From Halopseudomonas litoralis (GTDB lineage Bacteria; Pseudomonadota; Gammaproteobacteria; Pseudomonadales; Pseudomonadaceae): DNA of 64,000 nt. The DNA lies in NCBI RefSeq assembly GCF_900105005.1, contig NZ_LT629748.1, positions 744,001 through 808,000 of the forward strand, in the 5' to 3' direction. Position numbers and translations under genes: made by a program. Below, one piece after another: positions 9,946-18,630 of this stretch (its first letter is position 1; every line of letters starts with the position of its first letter). A model generated the notes under the pieces. That model did no database searches and was not told the origin of the DNA. It was given only the letters and a program-made list of their open reading frames with translations.

Positions 9946-9972
9946 CGGGGCCGGCGATTGCCGCCGACCCCG
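9946..9972 (-). promoter_or_regulatory. Intercistronic hairpin between livK and livH
   Basis: An 11-bp stem with one U-G pair on the minus-strand transcript (CGGGGUCGGCG with CGCCGGCCCCG) lies directly after the binding-protein gene. Such hairpins after periplasmic binding-protein genes commonly stabilise the upstream mRNA or stop part of the transcripts, so that binding protein is made in excess. Here that is inferred from position. Confidence 0.55.
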
Positions 9973-9979
9973 AACTACG

Positions 9980-11107
9980 TTACTTGCTCAGTGCGGTCTT
10001 GGTACCGTCTTCGTGCCACTCATAGACAACGAAATTGAAGTCTTTCAAATCGCCCTTTTCATCAAAGGCCAGCTTGCCGGTGGGGGTGTCGAAGGTATTG
10101 TTGCGCAAAGCCTCGGCGACGTCGAAGGGGTCGGTGCTCTCAGCCAGGCGGATGCCATCGGCAATCACCTGTACCGCAGCGTAGGAGGGGAAGACGAAGG
10201 GGCCGCGCGGGTCCTGCTTGCGTTCCTTGAACGCTTCGACAAGAGGAGCGTTTGCCGGGTCTTCGTCGAAGGCCTTGGGCAGGGTCACCAGCATGCCCTC
10301 GGCGGCCGCACCGGCGATCGCGCTGATATCACTGTTACCGACGCCTTCCGGTCCCATGAACTTGACGTTGAGCCCTTGCTCTCTGGCCTGGCGTAGAATC
10401 AATCCGAGCTCGGGGTGATAACCGCCAAAGTAGACGAAGTCCACCTGCGCTTGACGCAGACGTGCAATCAGTGCGGAAAAGTCCTTGTCGCCAGCGGTGA
10501 TGCCGTCAAAGATCGGCACGTCGATACCTGCCTCGGTCAGCACGCCGCGTACGGCGGTGGCAATACCTTCGCCATATTGCTGCTTGTCATGAATGACCGC
10601 TACTTTTTCCGGCTTGATGTTCTCAACGATGAACTTACCGGCGGTCGGGCCCTGCAGGCTGTCCAGGCCGATGGTGCGGAAGATCAGTTCATAACCCCGG
10701 CTGGTGATATCCGGGCTGGTCGCCGCAGGTGTGACCATCAGAATGCCTTCGTCCTCGTAGATATCCGTGGCGGGCTGAGTGGAACTGGAGCAGAGATGGC
10801 CGACCACGAAGCTGATGCCATCGTTGACAATGCGGTTGGCTACCGCGACCGCCTGTTTCGGATCGCAGGCATCATCGAAGACCACGCCTTCCAACTGGCT
10901 GCCGTTAACGCCGCCAGCCTTGTTGATCATGTCGATTGCCATATTGGCGCCGGTGAACTGCATATCACCATACTGCGCGACGGCACCTGTGACCGGGCCG
11001 GCGAGCGCTATTCTGATAGTCTCGGCGGCCAGCGTCAGGCTGCTGATACCCGCCAGGGCGGTGACTGCCACGAACTGAGAAAGGACTTTGCGATGTGTCT
11101 TTTTCAT
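9980..11107 (-). CDS. livK: Branched-chain amino acid ABC transporter substrate-binding protein
   Basis: A 375-residue periplasmic binding protein (type 1 fold, Peripla_BP_6). A signal peptide with Lys/Arg start is followed by a cleavage site near SLTLAA (about residue 28). The mature N-terminus IRIALAGPVTGAVAQYGDMQFTG and the later VVGHLCSSSTQPA are typical of LivJ/LivK/BraC, and two cysteines (DDACDPK and GHLCSS) match the conserved disulfide of this family. It delivers substrate to LivHM. As first gene of the operon it is divergent from the DUF2288 gene across 152 bases. Confidence 0.93.
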   Translation of the reverse strand: MKKTHRKVLSQFVAVTALAGISSLTLAAETIRIALAGPVTGAVAQYGDMQFTGANMAIDMINKAGGVNGSQLEGVVFDDACDPKQAVAVANRIVNDGISFVVGHLCSSSTQPATDIYEDEGILMVTPAATSPDITSRGYELIFRTIGLDSLQGPTAGKFIVENIKPEKVAVIHDKQQYGEGIATAVRGVLTEAGIDVPIFDGITAGDKDFSALIARLRQAQVDFVYFGGYHPELGLILRQAREQGLNVKFMGPEGVGNSDISAIAGAAAEGMLVTLPKAFDEDPANAPLVEAFKERKQDPRGPFVFPSYAAVQVIADGIRLAESTDPFDVAEALRNNTFDTPTGKLAFDEKGDLKDFNFVVYEWHEDGTKTALSK

Positions 11108-11259
11108 GCCAGTTGCTCACTGTTTTATTGGAGTTGTATTTGAACTGTAGCGGAGGCGATGCCGTCTGGCCATACCGCCGTGCATATCGCAACTGGATAT
11201 TGCATATGGCGCTGTGATGGTTACCATGCGCAGCATCATTTTCCATGAGGTAGAAAATC

Positions 11260-11559
11260 ATGTCCGCGCCAAGCGAAACCTACGCCGCCATTCTCGGCGC
11301 CACCGCCCAGATCGAATGGAATGCTCTGGAGCGGCACTTTGCCCGGGGCGAATTGTTGGTAGTCGACCGGGTACTGGATCTGGTGGCGGTCGCTCAGGCG
11401 TTCATTGACGATGACAGCGAGAAAGTACAGAGCTGGATGGCGCAGAACCAGGTGGCAGTGGCGACCGACGAACAGGCAGCGGATTGGCTGGAGCGCAATC
11501 CTGATACCCTGTGGGCCGTGGTGATCAGGCCGTGGGTGTTGGTGCAGGAGCGGGATTGA
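11260..11559 (+). CDS. DUF2288 family protein
   Basis: A 99-residue soluble protein recognised as DUF2288: an N-terminal helix YAAILGATAQIEWNALERHFARG, a middle VLDLVAVAQAFIDDD, and a C-terminal WLERNPDTLWAVVIRPWVLVQ. The family is widespread in gammaproteobacteria and cyanobacteria with no known function. The start has a GAGG-type site upstream (CATGAGGTAGAAAATC). Only 15 bases separate its stop from the convergent phnE2 stop. Confidence 0.8.
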   Translation: MSAPSETYAAILGATAQIEWNALERHFARGELLVVDRVLDLVAVAQAFIDDDSEKVQSWMAQNQVAVATDEQAADWLERNPDTLWAVVIRPWVLVQERD

Positions 11560-11574
11560 ACGGGCGGTAGGGTA

Positions 11575-12339
11575 TTACCCCCAGCGCCGTCGCAGCCAGG
11601 CGCTCAGCGCATCGACCAGCAGCACCATCACCAGCATCGCCAGAATCACGCTCGAAGCTCTCGATTGCTGGAACAGGCTGAGGGTGACGTAGAGCATCTG
11701 GCCCAGTCCGCCGGCACCGACAAAGCCCAGCACCGCGGCCATGCGGATATTGTTTTCCCAGCGGTACAGGGTGTAACTCAGCCATTGCGCCAATACCCCT
11801 GGCAGGGTGCCGTAGCAGAATGCTGCGACCGGACCGGCGCCAGCATCACGCAGAGCACGGGTCGGGCTGGGCGGGGTGTTTTCCAGCGCTTCGGCAAACA
11901 ATCGGCCCAATACGCCGGTGGTGTGCAATGCCAGCGCCAGGGTGCCGGCGAAGGGGCCGAGGCCGGCTGCCAGCACCATGAGCGCGGCCCAGACCAGTTC
12001 CGGGACCGAGCGCAGGGCATTGAGCAGCAGGCGAGCGAGCATCTTGGCCACGGCGCCCAGCCGTCCGGCCGCCAACAGGCTCAGTGCGGCGCCGGCCAGT
12101 GCTGCCAGCAGGGTGCCGATGGCAGAAATGGCCAGGGTTTCCAGAGCGCCGTGAAAAATCTGGCGTAGCCAACCGGGGGAGCTGTCCGGCGGGAAGAACG
12201 AGCGTGCATAGCTGTTCATCTGCTCCAGGCTGTCACCCCTGAACAGTGCGGCCAGATCCAGCTTCAACCAGCTGAATGATGCGACCAGCGCCGCCAGCAG
12301 CAGACCGCCCCACAACAGAACCTCCAGATGACGCTTCAT
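11575..12339 (-). CDS. phnE2: Phosphonate-type ABC transporter permease (second copy, PhnE-like)
   Basis: A 254-residue inner-membrane permease of the PhnE family. Hydrophobic helices are visible, with the BPD_transp_1 loop EALENTPPSPTRALRDAGAGP near residue 140 and the family C-terminal FVGAGGLGQMLYVTLSLFQ. It is homologous to the gene just upstream; paired PhnE permeases probably form a heterodimer. The start overlaps phnE1 by 4 bases. Last gene of the four-gene minus-strand operon. The substrate is unproven: phosphonate, phosphite or an oxyanion such as selenate. Confidence 0.88.
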   Translation of the reverse strand: MKRHLEVLLWGGLLLAALVASFSWLKLDLAALFRGDSLEQMNSYARSFFPPDSSPGWLRQIFHGALETLAISAIGTLLAALAGAALSLLAAGRLGAVAKMLARLLLNALRSVPELVWAALMVLAAGLGPFAGTLALALHTTGVLGRLFAEALENTPPSPTRALRDAGAGPVAAFCYGTLPGVLAQWLSYTLYRWENNIRMAAVLGFVGAGGLGQMLYVTLSLFQQSRASSVILAMLVMVLLVDALSAWLRRRWG

Positions 12340-13184
12340 GCCAGCCTCCGCCGCAGCAGGTTGCTGAGTTGATCAGCGGCAAGTACCAGCATCAGGAAGG
12401 TCAGCAGGATGGTCACCACCTCGCCGCCGGCAAACATGCGGATCGACAGGTCGATCATCTGGCCGAGCCCGCCGGCACCGACAAAGCCCATGATCACCGA
12501 GGCGCGGATGGCGCATTCCCAGCGGTACAGCGTGTAGGAGGTCAGCTCCTGGGCCGCGGCGGGCAGAATGCCATAGAAAAATGCCGCCAGCCGTGAACTG
12601 CCGGCTTGCAACAGTGCCAGGGCTGGCTGGCGATCCACTGACTCGTAGATTTCCGCATAAACCTTGCCAAGCATGCCGCTGTAGGTAATGGCGATGGCCA
12701 ATACACCGGCGGTCGGCCCCAGACCCACCGCGCGCACGAACAGCAGGGCCCAGACGATTTCCGGAATGCTGCGCAGGACGATCAACAACAGGCGCGCCGG
12801 ATAGCGCAGCAGCTGGCCGAGACGGCTCGGCTGTCCCCGCGACAACGCCGATATTGATAATGCCTGAGTGGAAATCAGGCTCAGGGGTACCGCCAGCAGC
12901 AGTGCCAAGGCAAGCCCAGCGGTGGCCATGGCCAGGGTTTCCAGGGTGGCCTTGCCAAGCAGGGCGAGAAAGCTCGAGGACAAGTCCGGTGGCCAGAAGC
13001 CGGCCAGAAAACGCGAGAAGATATCGATGTTGCGCGGATCAACCAGCGTTGCCGGGTTGAACTCGGTCAGTACCAGGCCGGGCCAGAGCAACAGCAGGGC
13101 CAGGACGCTCAGCAGTAACCGCGGCAGGGCGGCCGGATCACGTGAGCTGGCAGACATCCTGGGACGGGTGATGCTCAGGTGCAT
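12336..13184 (-). CDS. phnE1: Phosphonate-type ABC transporter permease (first copy, PhnE-like)
   Basis: A 282-residue PhnE-family permease. The EAA-like loop EIYESVDRQPALALLQAGSSR is followed by FFYGILPAAAQELTSYTLYR and the conserved FVGAGGLGQMIDLSIRMF. The N-terminal 35 residues are hydrophilic, then the first helix (LLSVLALLLLWPGLV). The start at 13184 has AAAGG about 10 bases upstream and overlaps phnC by 10 bases; an internal ATG at 13157 is an alternative with a poorer site. Confidence 0.88.
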   Translation of the reverse strand: MHLSITRPRMSASSRDPAALPRLLLSVLALLLLWPGLVLTEFNPATLVDPRNIDIFSRFLAGFWPPDLSSSFLALLGKATLETLAMATAGLALALLLAVPLSLISTQALSISALSRGQPSRLGQLLRYPARLLLIVLRSIPEIVWALLFVRAVGLGPTAGVLAIAITYSGMLGKVYAEIYESVDRQPALALLQAGSSRLAAFFYGILPAAAQELTSYTLYRWECAIRASVIMGFVGAGGLGQMIDLSIRMFAGGEVVTILLTFLMLVLAADQLSNLLRRRLA

Positions 13185-13996
13185 CGGCGTGGCGCCTTTG
13201 CCGAAACCGTTGGCAGTACCGATTCTGGATCTGCGTCCATGACAGACTCGCTGAAGCTGTCATTGTTGTACAGCTGATCCAGTTCCGCCTGAGTGACGCG
13301 TTCCGCCGGCAGATCGAACAGCACCTGGCCGGCGCGCAGACCAATGATCCGGGGGAAATGCCGCAGTGCCAGATCCACCGCGTGCAGGCTGGCAACCAGG
13401 CTGATGCCGCGCTCGGCCGCGACCTTGCCCAGCAGGTTCAGGGTATGGTCGGCCAAGACCGGGTCCATGGCCGATACCGGTTCGTCGGCCAGCAACAGAT
13501 CGGCGCGTTGATACAGTACCCGAGCGATGCCGACGCGTTGCAACTGGCCGCCGGATAGCTGATCGCAGCGAGTGAACAGCTTGTCCTGCATATCCAGTGG
13601 TTCCAGTGCGGCGCGGGCACCGGCGGCATCCAGTGGATAGCACAGGGAGATCAGTGAGCGCAGCAGAGACCATTGACCCAGCCGGCCCGCCAGCACCGCC
13701 GTGACCACCCGCTGGCGCGGCGGCAAGGGTGGGCTCTGGTGAATCAGGCCGATGCGACTGCGCAGCCGGCGCAGGGCGCGACCTCTGAGTACAGCAGGAT
13801 TGCCGTTCAGCAATTGCAACTGCCCGGCGCTGGCCTCAAGACCGGTACCCAGCAGCCGCAACAAACTGGTCTTGCCCGCACCGGACGGGCCGATGATGGC
13901 GACCCGTTCGCCTTGGGTAATGCTCAGATCGATGTCGTGCAGGGCTTGAAAACCATTGGCGTGGGTCAGCCCCACGCCTTCAAGCCGTAGGCTCAC
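13175..13996 (-). CDS. phnC: Phosphonate-type ABC transporter ATP-binding protein
   Basis: A 273-residue ATPase of the PhnC family. Walker A GPSGAGKTSLLR is near residue 36, the signature LSGGQLQRVGIARVLYQ near 148, and Walker B LLLADEPVSAMDP near 170. The C-terminus has a short extension beyond the usual PhnC end. It drives uptake through the two PhnE-like permeases. It overlaps phnD by 4 bases and phnE1 by 10 bases, so the four genes are one coupled unit. Confidence 0.9.
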   Translation of the reverse strand: MSLRLEGVGLTHANGFQALHDIDLSITQGERVAIIGPSGAGKTSLLRLLGTGLEASAGQLQLLNGNPAVLRGRALRRLRSRIGLIHQSPPLPPRQRVVTAVLAGRLGQWSLLRSLISLCYPLDAAGARAALEPLDMQDKLFTRCDQLSGGQLQRVGIARVLYQRADLLLADEPVSAMDPVLADHTLNLLGKVAAERGISLVASLHAVDLALRHFPRIIGLRAGQVLFDLPAERVTQAELDQLYNNDSFSESVMDADPESVLPTVSAKAPRRCT

Positions 13997-14859
13997 TGCA
14001 GCAGGCCGGCGGAACGGGCAGCCTCTTCGATGCCCTTGTAGTTGTCGGCGGTGGTTTCAACAAAGCGCGAAGCTCGCTGCAGGTCCAGGATCGCCTTGTG
14101 CTCGGGGTTTTCCGGGTCCAGTTTGAGGAAGGCGGCTTTTATATCCTGTACCAGTTGGGCATCCAGGTCACCGCGTACTGTCCAGTTGTAGTCGAAGTAG
14201 GTCGGTGTGGTGCTGTAGACACGCACCTTGTCGGTATTCACCTTGTGTTCCTCGACCAGTTTGTCCCACACCGACGTGTTCAGTACGCCCGCGTCCACGC
14301 GGCCGGCTTCAACCCAGGCGACGGTGGCGTCATGGGCACCGGAAAAGCCGACGCGGCTGAAGTCTTCATCCGGGCTGATACCGTTCTGCATCAGAAAGTA
14401 GCGCGGCATCAGGTGACCGGAGGTCGAGGACACCGAGCCGAAAGCGAAGCTCTTGCCTTGCAGGTCCTTGTGATCATTGATCTGGGGATCGGCGGTGATG
14501 AAGGTGCTGGTGAACACTTCATCCTGCTCGCGCTGCACCAAGGGGATGGCATCACCGGTGCGCAGTCGTGCCTGGACGAAGGTGAAACCGCCCAGCCAGG
14601 CCATATCCAGCCGGCCAGCGCCCAGCGCTTCAACCACACCGGCGTAGTCGGATACCGCCTGGAATTTCACTTCCATGCCCAGCTCCTGCTGCAGATAGGC
14701 GCCCAGCGGTTCGAATTTGCGCAGCAGTTCGGTAGGTGCTTCATCAGGAATGGCGGACACGCGCAGTACCTTGGTTTCGGCGTGGGCAGGCAAAAAACTG
14801 GCGGCAAGGGTCAAGCAAGCACCGGCCAGGATGGCCAGTGGGCGGCGAAAAGTCGACAT
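13993..14859 (-). CDS. Phosphonate/putative selenate ABC transporter substrate-binding protein
   Basis: A 288-residue periplasmic binding protein of the PhnD superfamily. The signal peptide is residues 1-27 (cleavage at AHA). The mature start LRVSAIPDEAPTELLRKFEPLG and the following DMAWLGGFTFVQAR are closer to the branch named putative selenate-binding in protein family collections than to classical E. coli PhnD; this is from memory and needs a profile search. No C-P lyase, phosphite dehydrogenase or selD gene is in the window to settle the ligand. It heads the minus-strand operon with the ATPase and two permeases. Confidence 0.82.
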   Translation of the reverse strand: MSTFRRPLAILAGACLTLAASFLPAHAETKVLRVSAIPDEAPTELLRKFEPLGAYLQQELGMEVKFQAVSDYAGVVEALGAGRLDMAWLGGFTFVQARLRTGDAIPLVQREQDEVFTSTFITADPQINDHKDLQGKSFAFGSVSSTSGHLMPRYFLMQNGISPDEDFSRVGFSGAHDATVAWVEAGRVDAGVLNTSVWDKLVEEHKVNTDKVRVYSTTPTYFDYNWTVRGDLDAQLVQDIKAAFLKLDPENPEHKAILDLQRASRFVETTADNYKGIEEAARSAGLLQ

Positions 14860-15345
14860 GTGATGCTCCGGTTCAATAGCGGAAGACTCCCGCTCAGTGG
14901 TCGAGGCTGGGCGAGGCGTGGCGCAAGTTTACTGGAACCGAGCGGGCGGGCAAACTGCTATGCACAAGTATGTTTGGTTCCTAAAGCCCGCAGCGTATTA
15001 CCTCGGCGCGCACCAGCTGTTCGCCGGAGTCGTTCTCGAGCCAGCCGAACGGATTCCAGCCCAGCCGGTACGCCGTCACTCGATAGTGTTCACCAGCGGT
15101 CAACTCCCACCTCAGCTCGAGGATGCAGGTACGACGTCGCGGCTCCGATGGTACGACAACTGGGTGTGGCAGCGAGGCAGGCGCGCTACGCCCTCAGAGC
15201 TGCGCTCTTTTATAAACCGGATTACTGGCCTCCGATCAACCGGGCGCATAGCGCTGGCGGCAGCGTCCTGCGCGCGGCATGCTCCGTGCATCGGGTAAAT
15301 CGCGCTGCGTACTTTCAACCAGCGCACCAACAGGGGAACTCAGGT
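14860..15345. other. Non-coding interval before the short-chain dehydrogenase gene
   Basis: This 486-base gap separates the divergent binding-protein and SDR genes. It must hold promoters for both, but none is clear to me. A minus-strand open stretch with protein-like composition (14981-15193) is described separately. The plus-strand open frame at 14897-15298 looks spurious: no ribosome site and no recognisable domain. Confidence 0.5.
14981..15193 (-). pseudogene. Possible remnant of a small protein gene
   Basis: On the minus strand a frame of about 70 codons, closed by TAG at 14983-14981, encodes a protein-like tail: WELTAGEHYRVTAYRLGWNP, then FGWLENDSGEQLVRAEVIRC. There is no ATG, GTG or TTG in a sensible place, and a TGA precedes it at about 15196. 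It could be the 3' end of a gene broken by a frameshift, or chance. No homologue is claimed. Confidence 0.25.
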
Positions 15346-16194
15346 ATGCAGGACTTTAACAACAAGGTAGCAGTGATCACCGGTGGCGGCAGCGGCCTGG
15401 GTCGCGAACTGGCATTGTGCTGCGCAGCACGTGGCATGAAGCTGGTATTGGGTGATGTGGACGAAGCCGGCATGCAGGAGACCTTGCGTCTGGTTGAAGA
15501 GACGCACCCGGGCACCGAAGGAATCACCATGCGTCTGGATGTATCCAGGCTGGAGCAGGTTCAGGAATTGGCAGCGCTGAGCAAGAGCCGCTTTGGTGCT
15601 GCGCACCTGATCTTCAACAACGCTGGCGTGAGCGTCAACGGACCGATCTGGCAGAGCACGGAGCATGACTGGGACTGGGTACTCGGCGTCAATCTGTACG
15701 GTGTGGTCTGGGGCATCAAGGCATTTACTCCGATGCTGATCGAGCAGAATGAAGGCCATATCATCAATACCGCATCCGCCGCCGGCTGGCTGAATGGCCC
15801 GAGCAGCGGGATCTACAACGTCAGCAAGACCTCGGTGGTAGCCATCTCCGAAACCCTGGCGCTGGACCTGCGCGACGCCCAGGCCAATGTCGGCGTGACC
15901 GTGCTGTGCCCGGCCTTCTTCCCCACCGGCATCCACCAGTCTGACCGCAACCGTCCGGCGGACAAGGCCGACACCGTCGAGAAGAGCGAAGTCTCGCTCA
16001 AGCGCGCCGCCGCGTTGAAATACGCCGTCGAGCATGGCCGCATCCCGGCAGCCGATATCGCCGAAATGACCCTCAAGGCGGTGGAAAAGGATCAGTTCTA
16101 TGTTTTCCCACACCGCAAGATCAAGCAACTGATCAAGCTGCGCGCCGAAGCAGCGGACCGGGAAAAGGGCGTGTTTGATTCGATGAATCCCTGA
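15346..16194 (+). CDS. Short-chain dehydrogenase/reductase (SDR)
   Basis: A 282-residue classical SDR oxidoreductase. The Rossmann motif TGGGSGLGRELA is at residues 12-23, NNAGV near 91, and the catalytic YNVSK near 158, preceded by the Ser in NTASAAG. The acidic residue in LGDVDEAG after beta-strand 2 suggests NAD(H) preference. The C-terminal extension (PHRKIKQLIKLRAEAADR) is typical of SDRs annotated as SDR family oxidoreductase in pseudomonads. The ATG at 15346 follows AGGGGAA at a suitable distance. The substrate is unknown. It stands alone, divergent from the ABC operon and 242 bases upstream of the flavo-cytochrome genes. Confidence 0.88.
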   Translation: MQDFNNKVAVITGGGSGLGRELALCCAARGMKLVLGDVDEAGMQETLRLVEETHPGTEGITMRLDVSRLEQVQELAALSKSRFGAAHLIFNNAGVSVNGPIWQSTEHDWDWVLGVNLYGVVWGIKAFTPMLIEQNEGHIINTASAAGWLNGPSSGIYNVSKTSVVAISETLALDLRDAQANVGVTVLCPAFFPTGIHQSDRNRPADKADTVEKSEVSLKRAAALKYAVEHGRIPAADIAEMTLKAVEKDQFYVFPHRKIKQLIKLRAEAADREKGVFDSMNP

Positions 16195-16263
16195 AGGAGA
16201 AAGAGTCGCCTGGGCGCGGTGAGGGTTATCGTTTCGTCCCACGGCGGGCACCGAACTTCCGGG

Positions 16264-16334
16264 GGGCGCTTCGCACGCCGTCGCGGCGAGGCGCCCCTCC
16301 TAGAATTGGTTCAGGCTCGGTTTCCTGTAGGAGG
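16264..16334. repeat. Paired inverted repeats after the SDR gene (REP-like)
   Basis: Two stems lie in the 242-base gap. The first is 11 bp with one G-U pair (16264-16274 with 16286-16296). The second is CCTCCTA at 16296-16302 with TAGGAGG at 16328-16334. The CTGTAGGAGGCC core is like the extragenic palindromes common in Pseudomonas genomes. It may terminate SDR transcription, but there is no T-run. Confidence 0.5.
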
Positions 16335-16436
16335 CCCGCCCCGGGTGTACCTCTGCTCCGATATCCTTGTTCTGAATATGGCGAAACAGAGCTTTTTGAC
16401 TACGCTGACATGGTGACCTCAAAGTGAGTGCCAGCC

Positions 16437-16973
16437 ATGTCGTCAGTTTCGCAGGAAAACAACGGAGCACCCGAGCCGGTGCCAGACGGTGCTCCGCAGA
16501 TCTCTCGACGGGTAATTCTTGGTGGGCTGCTGACTGCCTACACGGCGTCGCTGATTCCCTGGGCGGTGGCGCAATCGGCGCCGGATACCGATCGCGGTAA
16601 TTTTCTTGCCCTATCCGCACTGGTCGCCGGCCGACAATCGCTGGATAACGATCTGGCGATGCGCTACTACGATGCCCTGGCCGCAACCGATCCCGACTTT
16701 CCTTCCGCCGTCACCGCTCTGCTGACGCTGATCAACCAGCAGCAGATCGATCCCATGCAATTGCAGGCAACCCTGGACGAAAACCATCCCGAACTGGCGG
16801 GTGTGCCGCGCAAAATCGCCACTGCCTGGTTTCTGGGCATGGTCGATGTCGGCGACCGGGTAAAGGTGTTTGCCTACGAACATGCGCTCAATGCCGAGGC
16901 CGTCAGTGACGTACTCAAGCCACCCAGCTACTGCTATGGCGGCTACGGCAGTTGGGCCAATAAGCCAAGCTGA
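16437..16973 (+). CDS. FAD-dependent dehydrogenase small (gamma) subunit, Tat-exported
   Basis: A 178-residue protein of the membrane-bound FAD sorbitol/gluconate dehydrogenase small-subunit family. The N-terminus carries a twin-arginine signal, SRRVILGGLL, followed by a hydrophobic stretch and an AQSA-type cleavage site. The mature part (ALSALVAGRQSLDNDLAMRY) and the C-terminal YCYGGYGSWANKP match the family. In related complexes this subunit carries the Tat signal and co-exports the flavoprotein, which has no signal of its own. ATG 16437 is chosen; an upstream GTG (16428) adds three residues. It is followed after 10 bases by the flavoprotein gene. Confidence 0.85.
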   Translation: MSSVSQENNGAPEPVPDGAPQISRRVILGGLLTAYTASLIPWAVAQSAPDTDRGNFLALSALVAGRQSLDNDLAMRYYDALAATDPDFPSAVTALLTLINQQQIDPMQLQATLDENHPELAGVPRKIATAWFLGMVDVGDRVKVFAYEHALNAEAVSDVLKPPSYCYGGYGSWANKPS

Positions 16974-16983
16974 GGAGCGCCCC

Positions 16984-18630
16984 GTGTCCGAACAGTTGTC
17001 TGCTGATTTTGTGGTCGTCGGCTCCGGTATCTGCGGCGCGCTGACGGCTCTGGTACTGGCGCAGCGGGGCGCGTCGGTGATCATGCTGGAAGCCGGGCCG
17101 CGGGTCGGTCGAGCCGAATTGCTGGCCAACTTCCGCAATTCCCCACGGCGCGGTGACTGGATGTCGCCCTATCCCTTCTCGCCATGGGCGCCCCATCCGG
17201 TTTACCGACCGGAGGACAATGAGTATCTGGTGCAGGCCGGGCCTTATCCCTATCCCGCGGAATACATCCGCATGGTCGGCGGCACCACCTGGCATTGGGC
17301 GGCGCTGGCCTGGCGCTACGTTCCCAATGACCTGCGCATGGCCAGCCTGTATGACGTCGGCGTTGACTGGCCTTTCACTTATGACGAACTCGATCCCTAC
17401 TATCAATGGGCCGAGGAGTTGATGGGCGTGGCGGCGGCAGGGGAGGAGCATCCCGAATCGCCGCGCAGCCAGCCTTATCCGTTGGAGCCCGTCGCCGAGC
17501 CCTGGGCCATGCGTCGCATTCGCGAGCGGCTGACCGGCACCTATGCGGTGGCCAACAACCCGGTGGCGCGTAACAGCCGCACCTTCGGCGGTCGTCCGGC
17601 CTGCTGTGGCAGCAACAACTGTCAGCCGATCTGTCCGGTCGACGCGCAGTACCACGGCGGTATCTCGGTGGCGGCAGCAGAAGCTGCCGGGGTAAGGCTG
17701 ATCAGCAGCGCGGTGGTCTACAACCTGGAGCACGACGAGCAGGACAGGATCGTCGCCGCTCATTATTACGATCCTGACAAGAACAGCCATCGCATTACCG
17801 GCAAGACCTTTATCGTCGCCGCCAACGGCATTGAAACGCCGCGGCTGCTGCTCATGTCCACCAGCGACCGCTTCCCCAACGGCATCGCCAACAGTACCGA
17901 TATGGTCGGTCGGTATCTGATGGATCACCCCAGCACCTCGCTGACCTTCGACGCCGATGAGGAAATCTGGCTCGGCCGGGGACCGCAGAGCCCGAGTTCC
18001 ATCAGTGCCCTGCGCGACGGCGCCTTTCGTTCGGAGTATTCCGCCTACCGGCTGGACTTCACCAATATCTCGCGGGTCGACAGCACCACCCAGCGGCTAT
18101 TGAAAGAGGGCGTCTACGGTCCCGAATTCGAGCGGCGGCTGCGTTACAGCGCGGCCCATGAAATGAGCGTGAAAACCGTCCTCGAAGTGCTGCCCGTTCC
18201 GGACAACCGCATTGCCCTGAGCGAACGCAAGGATGCCTTGGGTCTGCCGCGCCCCCAGGTGCATTACGCTATCGATGCCTATACCCGTGGCGGCGCCCAG
18301 GACGCAAAACAGCATTTCACCCGGATAGCCGAGCTGATGGGGGGCAGTAATCTGCGTTTCACTGCGGATGACTACTTCGCCAATAACCAGCATATCTGCG
18401 GCACCGTGAGCATGGGAGATGATCCAGCGGTATCGGTCTGTGACGGCTGGGGGCGCACCCATGACCACGAGAATCTGTTTCTGGTCGGCACCGGCGTGCT
18501 GCCGACCGCCGGTACCTGTAACTCCACCTTGACGGCGGTGGCGGTGGCCTTGCGCTCGGTCGACGCGATGCTGCCCGACCCGACCATTGCGCGCGAACCC
18601 GCGGCGGCGGCCGAGAGGACAGGGTCATGA
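16984..18630 (+). CDS. GMC-family FAD-dependent dehydrogenase, catalytic subunit
   Basis: A 548-residue flavoprotein. The FAD-binding GSGICGALTALVLAQRGA begins at residue 13 with LEAGPR after it; the C-terminal GMC_oxred_C part has HICGTVSMGDDP and TAGTCNSTLTAVA with the active-site His and Asn positions. A Cys-rich stretch ACCGSNNCQPICPVDA near residue 208 matches the [3Fe-4S] motif of bacterial FAD glucose/gluconate/sorbitol dehydrogenases. The GTG at 16984 follows GAGGAG by 8 bases and removes an overlong upstream extension. No signal peptide, so export with the Tat subunit is inferred. The substrate may be a sugar, sugar acid or alcohol. Confidence 0.9.
   Translation: MSEQLSADFVVVGSGICGALTALVLAQRGASVIMLEAGPRVGRAELLANFRNSPRRGDWMSPYPFSPWAPHPVYRPEDNEYLVQAGPYPYPAEYIRMVGGTTWHWAALAWRYVPNDLRMASLYDVGVDWPFTYDELDPYYQWAEELMGVAAAGEEHPESPRSQPYPLEPVAEPWAMRRIRERLTGTYAVANNPVARNSRTFGGRPACCGSNNCQPICPVDAQYHGGISVAAAEAAGVRLISSAVVYNLEHDEQDRIVAAHYYDPDKNSHRITGKTFIVAANGIETPRLLLMSTSDRFPNGIANSTDMVGRYLMDHPSTSLTFDADEEIWLGRGPQSPSSISALRDGAFRSEYSAYRLDFTNISRVDSTTQRLLKEGVYGPEFERRLRYSAAHEMSVKTVLEVLPVPDNRIALSERKDALGLPRPQVHYAIDAYTRGGAQDAKQHFTRIAELMGGSNLRFTADDYFANNQHICGTVSMGDDPAVSVCDGWGRTHDHENLFLVGTGVLPTAGTCNSTLTAVAVALRSVDAMLPDPTIAREPAAAAERTGS

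Noticed and set aside
14897..15298. 133-codon plus-strand open frame before the SDR gene
   Set aside because: No ribosome site, no domain, and it overlaps the likely promoter region.
14098..15345. Upstream extension of the SDR gene
   Set aside because: The in-frame extension is antisense to the binding-protein gene; the true start with AGGGGAA is at 15346.
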